Source of the DNA: Oceanospirillaceae bacterium UBA1126
Lineage (GTDB): Bacteria > Pseudomonadota > Gammaproteobacteria > Pseudomonadales > Balneatricaceae
Direction: 5' to 3'
Length of the DNA: 9,078 nt
NCBI GenBank assembly: GCA_002312935.1
Contig: DCAT01000066.1
Coordinates: forward strand, 1-9,078
Made by a program: the position numbers and the translations under genes. The notes beneath the pieces were generated by a model. That model did not search any database. It had not been told where the DNA came from and saw nothing but the letters and a program-made list of their open reading frames with translations. The number at the start of each line of letters is the position of its first letter. The first letter of the stretch is position 1. Of this stretch, positions 7,201 to 9,078 are shown piece after piece.

Positions 7201-7731
7201 CAAGGCATTGGTTTTAGCTTGTATATGGAAATGCTCAACCAAACTGTTGAAGCGATGAAAAAAGGTGAAACTCTCAATTTAGATCAACCACTCCAACGGG
7301 GCACAGAAGTTAACCTGCATTTACCAGCGCTGATTCCAGAAAACTATTTACCCGATGTACATAATCGCTTAGTCATGTATCAACGCATTGCTAATGCTGA
7401 ACATAATGCTGCATTAAAAGAGTTACAAGTGGAAATGATAGACCGCTTTGGCTTACTGCCTGATCAAATAAAAAACCTTTTCCGCCAAAATCGTTTAAAG
7501 TTAAAAGCCAAAGCTATCGGCATTACTCGTATTGAAGCTTCCGCAGCTAATGGCCGCATGGAGTTTGGCAAAAATACCCAAATAGACCCAATGGTGCTGG
7601 TCAAGCTAGTACAAACTCAACCTCGAAGTTTTCGACTTGAGGGTGGCACCAATTTGCGGTTTACTCTGCCTATGGAAAAAACAGAAACACGCTTCCAACG
7701 TATGGAAGACCTAATTAAACTATTGAGCTAA
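4288..7731 (+). CDS. mfd: transcription-repair coupling factor Mfd
   Basis: Mfd is a cytoplasmic DNA translocase. It recognises RNA polymerase stalled at template-strand lesions, pushes it off, and recruits UvrA to start nucleotide excision repair. The product is 1147 residues, matching E. coli Mfd (1148). Residues 1 to about 340 are the UvrB-like region that contacts UvrA. The CarD-like RNA polymerase-interacting domain is at about 480-575 (LSIGNAVVHQDHGVGRY, then YANEATLYVP). The translocase follows: Walker A GDVGFGKT at 632-639 with Lys638, the DEEH box at 733-736, and motif VI QLRGRVGR at 902-909. The translocation-in-RecG motif is at about 947-970 (DLEIRGAGELLGEEQSG). The C-terminal autoinhibitory domain is at about 1008-1110. 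The start is GTG 4288; the N-terminus is less conserved, so a shift of a few codons is possible. csiV begins 2 nt after the stop. All expected motifs are present. Confidence 0.98.
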   Translation: MLLETSFLPTKFGHKSNWGQTHGATSALAISEAAQAHQGPILALVKDTDSALKLSAELNFFLTNTGLNCLMLPDWEILPYDSFSAHPDIISERISTLNQITHLSKGVVIVPVATLLHRLPPMNYLAGNSFTLTTGQELPQTQFRHRLDQAGYLLTETVSQAGEYALRGGLIDLYPMGSHAPLRIELFDDEIESLRYFDADSQRTTALITQFNLLPAREFPLTDAAISQFRQNFTSQFDLDPKACPVYQDVSQGFAPAGIEYYIPLFFNTMSTLLDYLPASTLVVKQGDIEAQALHFWRDIESRYEDYGHDIERPLLAPKQLFLFTDEMFFGLKKFPNINLQEGAFVAPDANKGFYNLGGAQPPQVAINNQLSKPLIALQTVLQAQQQSVLVCAESAGRKEALLDLFKGLPKAPEDVENWPEFITKKPHFAICVAPLEQGLNLPEHNLLVVCEAQLFGQKVLQRRRRDKATENPNTAIHDLAELSIGNAVVHQDHGVGRYNGLQTLSIDGQDAEFLVLLYANEATLYVPVSGIELLSRYSGGENAPLHKLGGEQWTKAKRKAAEKIKDTAAELLHIYALREAQDGYAFPKPDDSYQAFCDAFPYEETPDQEQTIKAVLSDMMADQPMDRLVCGDVGFGKTEVAMRAAFMAVNGGKQVALLVPTTLLAQQHYETLRDRFANWPVNVSVMSRFQTTAEQNKAIAHAKDGKLDILVGTHKILQGKLNFKRLGLLIIDEEHRFGVQQKESFKKLRSEVDILTLTATPIPRTLNMSMAGMRDLSIIATPPARRISIKTFVRQDDTKIVKEAILRELLRGGQVYYLHNEVKTIENSADRLRELVPEARVSVAHGQMRERKLEQVMGDFYHKRSNVLVCSTIIETGIDIPTANTIIIERADKFGLAQLHQLRGRVGRSHHQAYAYLMIPHPKLLSKDASKRLDAIEATADLGAGFTLASHDLEIRGAGELLGEEQSGQMQGIGFSLYMEMLNQTVEAMKKGETLNLDQPLQRGTEVNLHLPALIPENYLPDVHNRLVMYQRIANAEHNAALKELQVEMIDRFGLLPDQIKNLFRQNRLKLKAKAIGITRIEASAANGRMEFGKNTQIDPMVLVKLVQTQPRSFRLEGGTNLRFTLPMEKTETRFQRMEDLIKLLS

Positions 7732-7733
7732 CC

Positions 7734-8528
7734 ATGCAATTAAGATTTCTTTCACTTTGGCAGTTACTGGGTAGGTTTGTCGTGGTGTTATCAATACTAC
7801 AACCAAGCTTATCATTGGCGGCAAATGAGAAAGATGAGACCTGGTATCAGGTAGAAGTTATTGTTGCCCAAAGAACAGATCGAAGTGCCACATTAGAAAA
7901 TTTTCCCTTTCAGCCGGCCTCTATATCATGGCCTAGCGGCGCCGTGCTTAATGAGTTTGACCCCATCACAAGCAACCGCAATCAACTGGATAATGTCGAG
8001 TTCATAATCTTACCCAAAGACCAACACATCCTCAACAATGAAGCTCGAATACTAATCAACCATGAAGATTATAACCTTTTGGTGCATCAAAGCTGGCGTC
8101 AAATTTTAAAGGGCAACAAAATTATTAACTGGGTAGATATTAAAGGCGGCTATGCTTGGGGCGGGCATCAGCAGCTAGAGGGTAGCTTAGGCTTTAGTAA
8201 AGGGCGCTTTTTACACATTCACAGTGAATTACATTTGAATCAGTTCCCAAGTATCCAAAGCGCTAGTAGCCAGCGCGCCAAACAAACCCTATTTAGTGCG
8301 GGACAAAGCCTCATACCAATTATTCAAACGCGCTACAGCTTGGTGCAAAGACGTAAGATGCGCAGTAAAGAATTACACTACTTAGATCACCCTAAGCTCG
8401 TACTTTTGGTGAAAATAATTCCCTTTACGCCAGCAGAACCTATTTTAGAAGTGACATTGGAAGTAGAGATAAACGCAGCAGATGAGCCCACACTGGTAGA
8501 CCTTACGGCGACTGGCAACGCAGAGTAA
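7734..8528 (+). CDS. csiV: CsiV family peptidoglycan-binding protein
   Basis: CsiV was described in Vibrio cholerae as a periplasmic peptidoglycan-binding protein that works with LpoA to activate the cell-wall synthase PBP1A. The 264-residue product opens with a signal peptide: basic residues, a hydrophobic stretch at about 11-28, and likely cleavage after SLAA at residue 30. The mature start, WYQVEVIVAQR (37-47), is the family's opening strand. HQSWRQ (118-123), the GRFLHIHSELHL block (157-168) and RRKMRSKELHYLDHP (206-220) are the other family blocks. The gene starts 2 nt after mfd with a weak Shine-Dalgarno, so translation is probably coupled to mfd. The mfd-csiV pairing is known elsewhere in Gammaproteobacteria. 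Its last 26 bp overlap the end of a convergent gene. Family assignment is strong; the PBP1A role here is inferred from Vibrio. Confidence 0.88.
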   Translation: MQLRFLSLWQLLGRFVVVLSILQPSLSLAANEKDETWYQVEVIVAQRTDRSATLENFPFQPASISWPSGAVLNEFDPITSNRNQLDNVEFIILPKDQHILNNEARILINHEDYNLLVHQSWRQILKGNKIINWVDIKGGYAWGGHQQLEGSLGFSKGRFLHIHSELHLNQFPSIQSASSQRAKQTLFSAGQSLIPIIQTRYSLVQRRKMRSKELHYLDHPKLVLLVKIIPFTPAEPILEVTLEVEINAADEPTLVDLTATGNAE

Positions 8529-9078
8529 AAGCTTGAGGAAGCTGTTCAGCTAACAGTTGGTCAAGCTGAATCTGCTCAGAATGGCACTGTGCTCGTGGAT
8601 AAACGGGATGGAGCCTATCATCATGCCAAATATCCCAATTAAGGGTATGCTGTATAAACTCTTGGGCAAATGTAGGGCTAATTTCTTGGCAACCTAACAA
8701 AATCACATCAAGGTAAGACTGGACAATAGGAGCACTCCTTAGTCCATGGCCTTCATGGTTATATAAATACACCCAAACCTGGCTATGTTCACCCAGCGCT
8801 TGAGAAGTGTTTAGGTAGTCAACCTTTGTTATATCAAGTTGCACCCTTCGGTAATGGGTTTCTCTGTGATCAAACTTTTCTAGTTCAGATTCAGCCACTG
8901 CAAACAACACACCATTGCAGTGCGCCCCTGCCATTGGTCTCGCAGCAACTGCTCGCATACCTGAACCCTTCCAGCCTACCCAAGTGCGCTCTAGCCCATG
9001 CACCCGCACTGCTAATGAATCACCTGCTATGCCAGTAATTCGACGACTAGAGCTATTAATTAAGCTACCGTAACCAAA
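8503..9078 (-). CDS. gamma-glutamylcyclotransferase-fold (AIG2-like) protein, partial at 5' end
   Basis: The minus-strand frame is open from the right edge to TAA 8503-8505, giving 191 residues without a start. The GTG at 9009 is an internal valine codon, because the signature FGYGSLIN lies upstream of it at the very edge. YGSL is the substrate-loop motif of the gamma-glutamylcyclotransferase fold. Glu73 of the fragment, in EKFDHRE, fits the position of the catalytic Glu in the LDxxE region of known members. Later blocks, PIVQSYLDVILLGCQE (117-132) and NWDIWHDDRLHPVYPR (147-162), match an uncharacterised bacterial subgroup as I remember it. Known members cyclise gamma-glutamyl compounds to 5-oxoproline or act on gamma-glutamyl-amines. 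The substrate here is unknown. No signal peptide can be judged because the N-terminus is missing. It converges on csiV and overlaps it by 26 bp. Confidence 0.8.
   Translation of the reverse strand, partial: FGYGSLINSSSRRITGIAGDSLAVRVHGLERTWVGWKGSGMRAVAARPMAGAHCNGVLFAVAESELEKFDHRETHYRRVQLDITKVDYLNTSQALGEHSQVWVYLYNHEGHGLRSAPIVQSYLDVILLGCQEISPTFAQEFIQHTLNWDIWHDDRLHPVYPRAQCHSEQIQLDQLLAEQLPQAFTLRCQSP

Noticed and set aside
8530..8543. Hairpin AGCTT-GAGG-AAGCT as a terminator between csiV and the convergent gene
   Set aside because: The stem is only 5 bp and AT-containing. It lacks a real T-run on the plus strand and has only TTTA on the minus strand, and it lies within coding sequence.
8503..9009. 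Reading the cyclotransferase-like gene as a complete 168-residue protein starting at GTG 9009
   Set aside because: The same frame stays open to 9078 and encodes FGYGSLIN, the fold's signature N-terminal motif. The gene is therefore truncated by the window edge and the GTG is internal.
8826..9038. Plus-strand ORF of 70 codons at the right end
   Set aside because: It is antisense to the cyclotransferase-fold gene, whose YGSL and catalytic regions are clearly coding on the minus strand.
1..9078. A novel defence, mobile or CRISPR system
   Set aside because: Every gene matches a conserved housekeeping family, spacing is tight, and there are no repeat arrays, transposase or integrase genes, attachment sites or changes in base composition that I can see.

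Overview
This window is core chromosomal DNA from a gammaproteobacterium. GC content looks to be in the mid-40s percent by eye. The gene order nqrB-nqrA / gap / mfd / csiV is a neighbourhood I recall from Pseudomonas and related marine Gammaproteobacteria. The sodium-pumping NADH:quinone reductase (Nqr) favours a marine or salt-adapted member, such as a Cellvibrionales-, Oceanospirillales- or Alteromonadales-type lineage. I cannot name the genus. I see no mobile element, CRISPR array, tRNA, rRNA, frameshift or sign of recent transfer.

Layout: on the minus strand, positions 1-2335 hold the start of an nqr operon, with nqrA first and nqrB second. nqrB runs off the left edge. The operon has its own well-formed sigma70-type promoter at about 2429-2457. 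A CRP-like site and palindrome sit inside that promoter. Just upstream, a hairpin terminator (2471-2494) ends the next minus-strand gene, gap (2568-4004). gap encodes a long GAPDH with a roughly 125-residue N-terminal extension. A 283-bp divergent intergenic region (4005-4287) separates gap from the plus-strand pair mfd-csiV. It contains a near-consensus gap promoter with a perfect 12-bp palindrome on its -35 box, a second inverted repeat, and a possible 18-codon leader ORF. mfd (4288-7731) encodes the transcription-repair coupling factor. After only 2 bp comes csiV (7734-8528), encoding a secreted peptidoglycan-binding protein. A minus-strand gamma-glutamylcyclotransferase-fold gene converges on csiV and overlaps its 3' end by 26 bp. 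Its 5' end lies beyond the right edge.

Functionally the genes are separate housekeeping units: sodium-coupled respiration (Nqr), triose-phosphate metabolism (Gap), DNA repair (Mfd), cell-wall synthesis (CsiV) and possibly glutathione or gamma-glutamyl turnover. I found no undescribed multi-gene system. The most useful second looks are the regulatory sequences in front of gap and nqrA, the cofactor preference of the long GAPDH, and the convergent 3' overlap.
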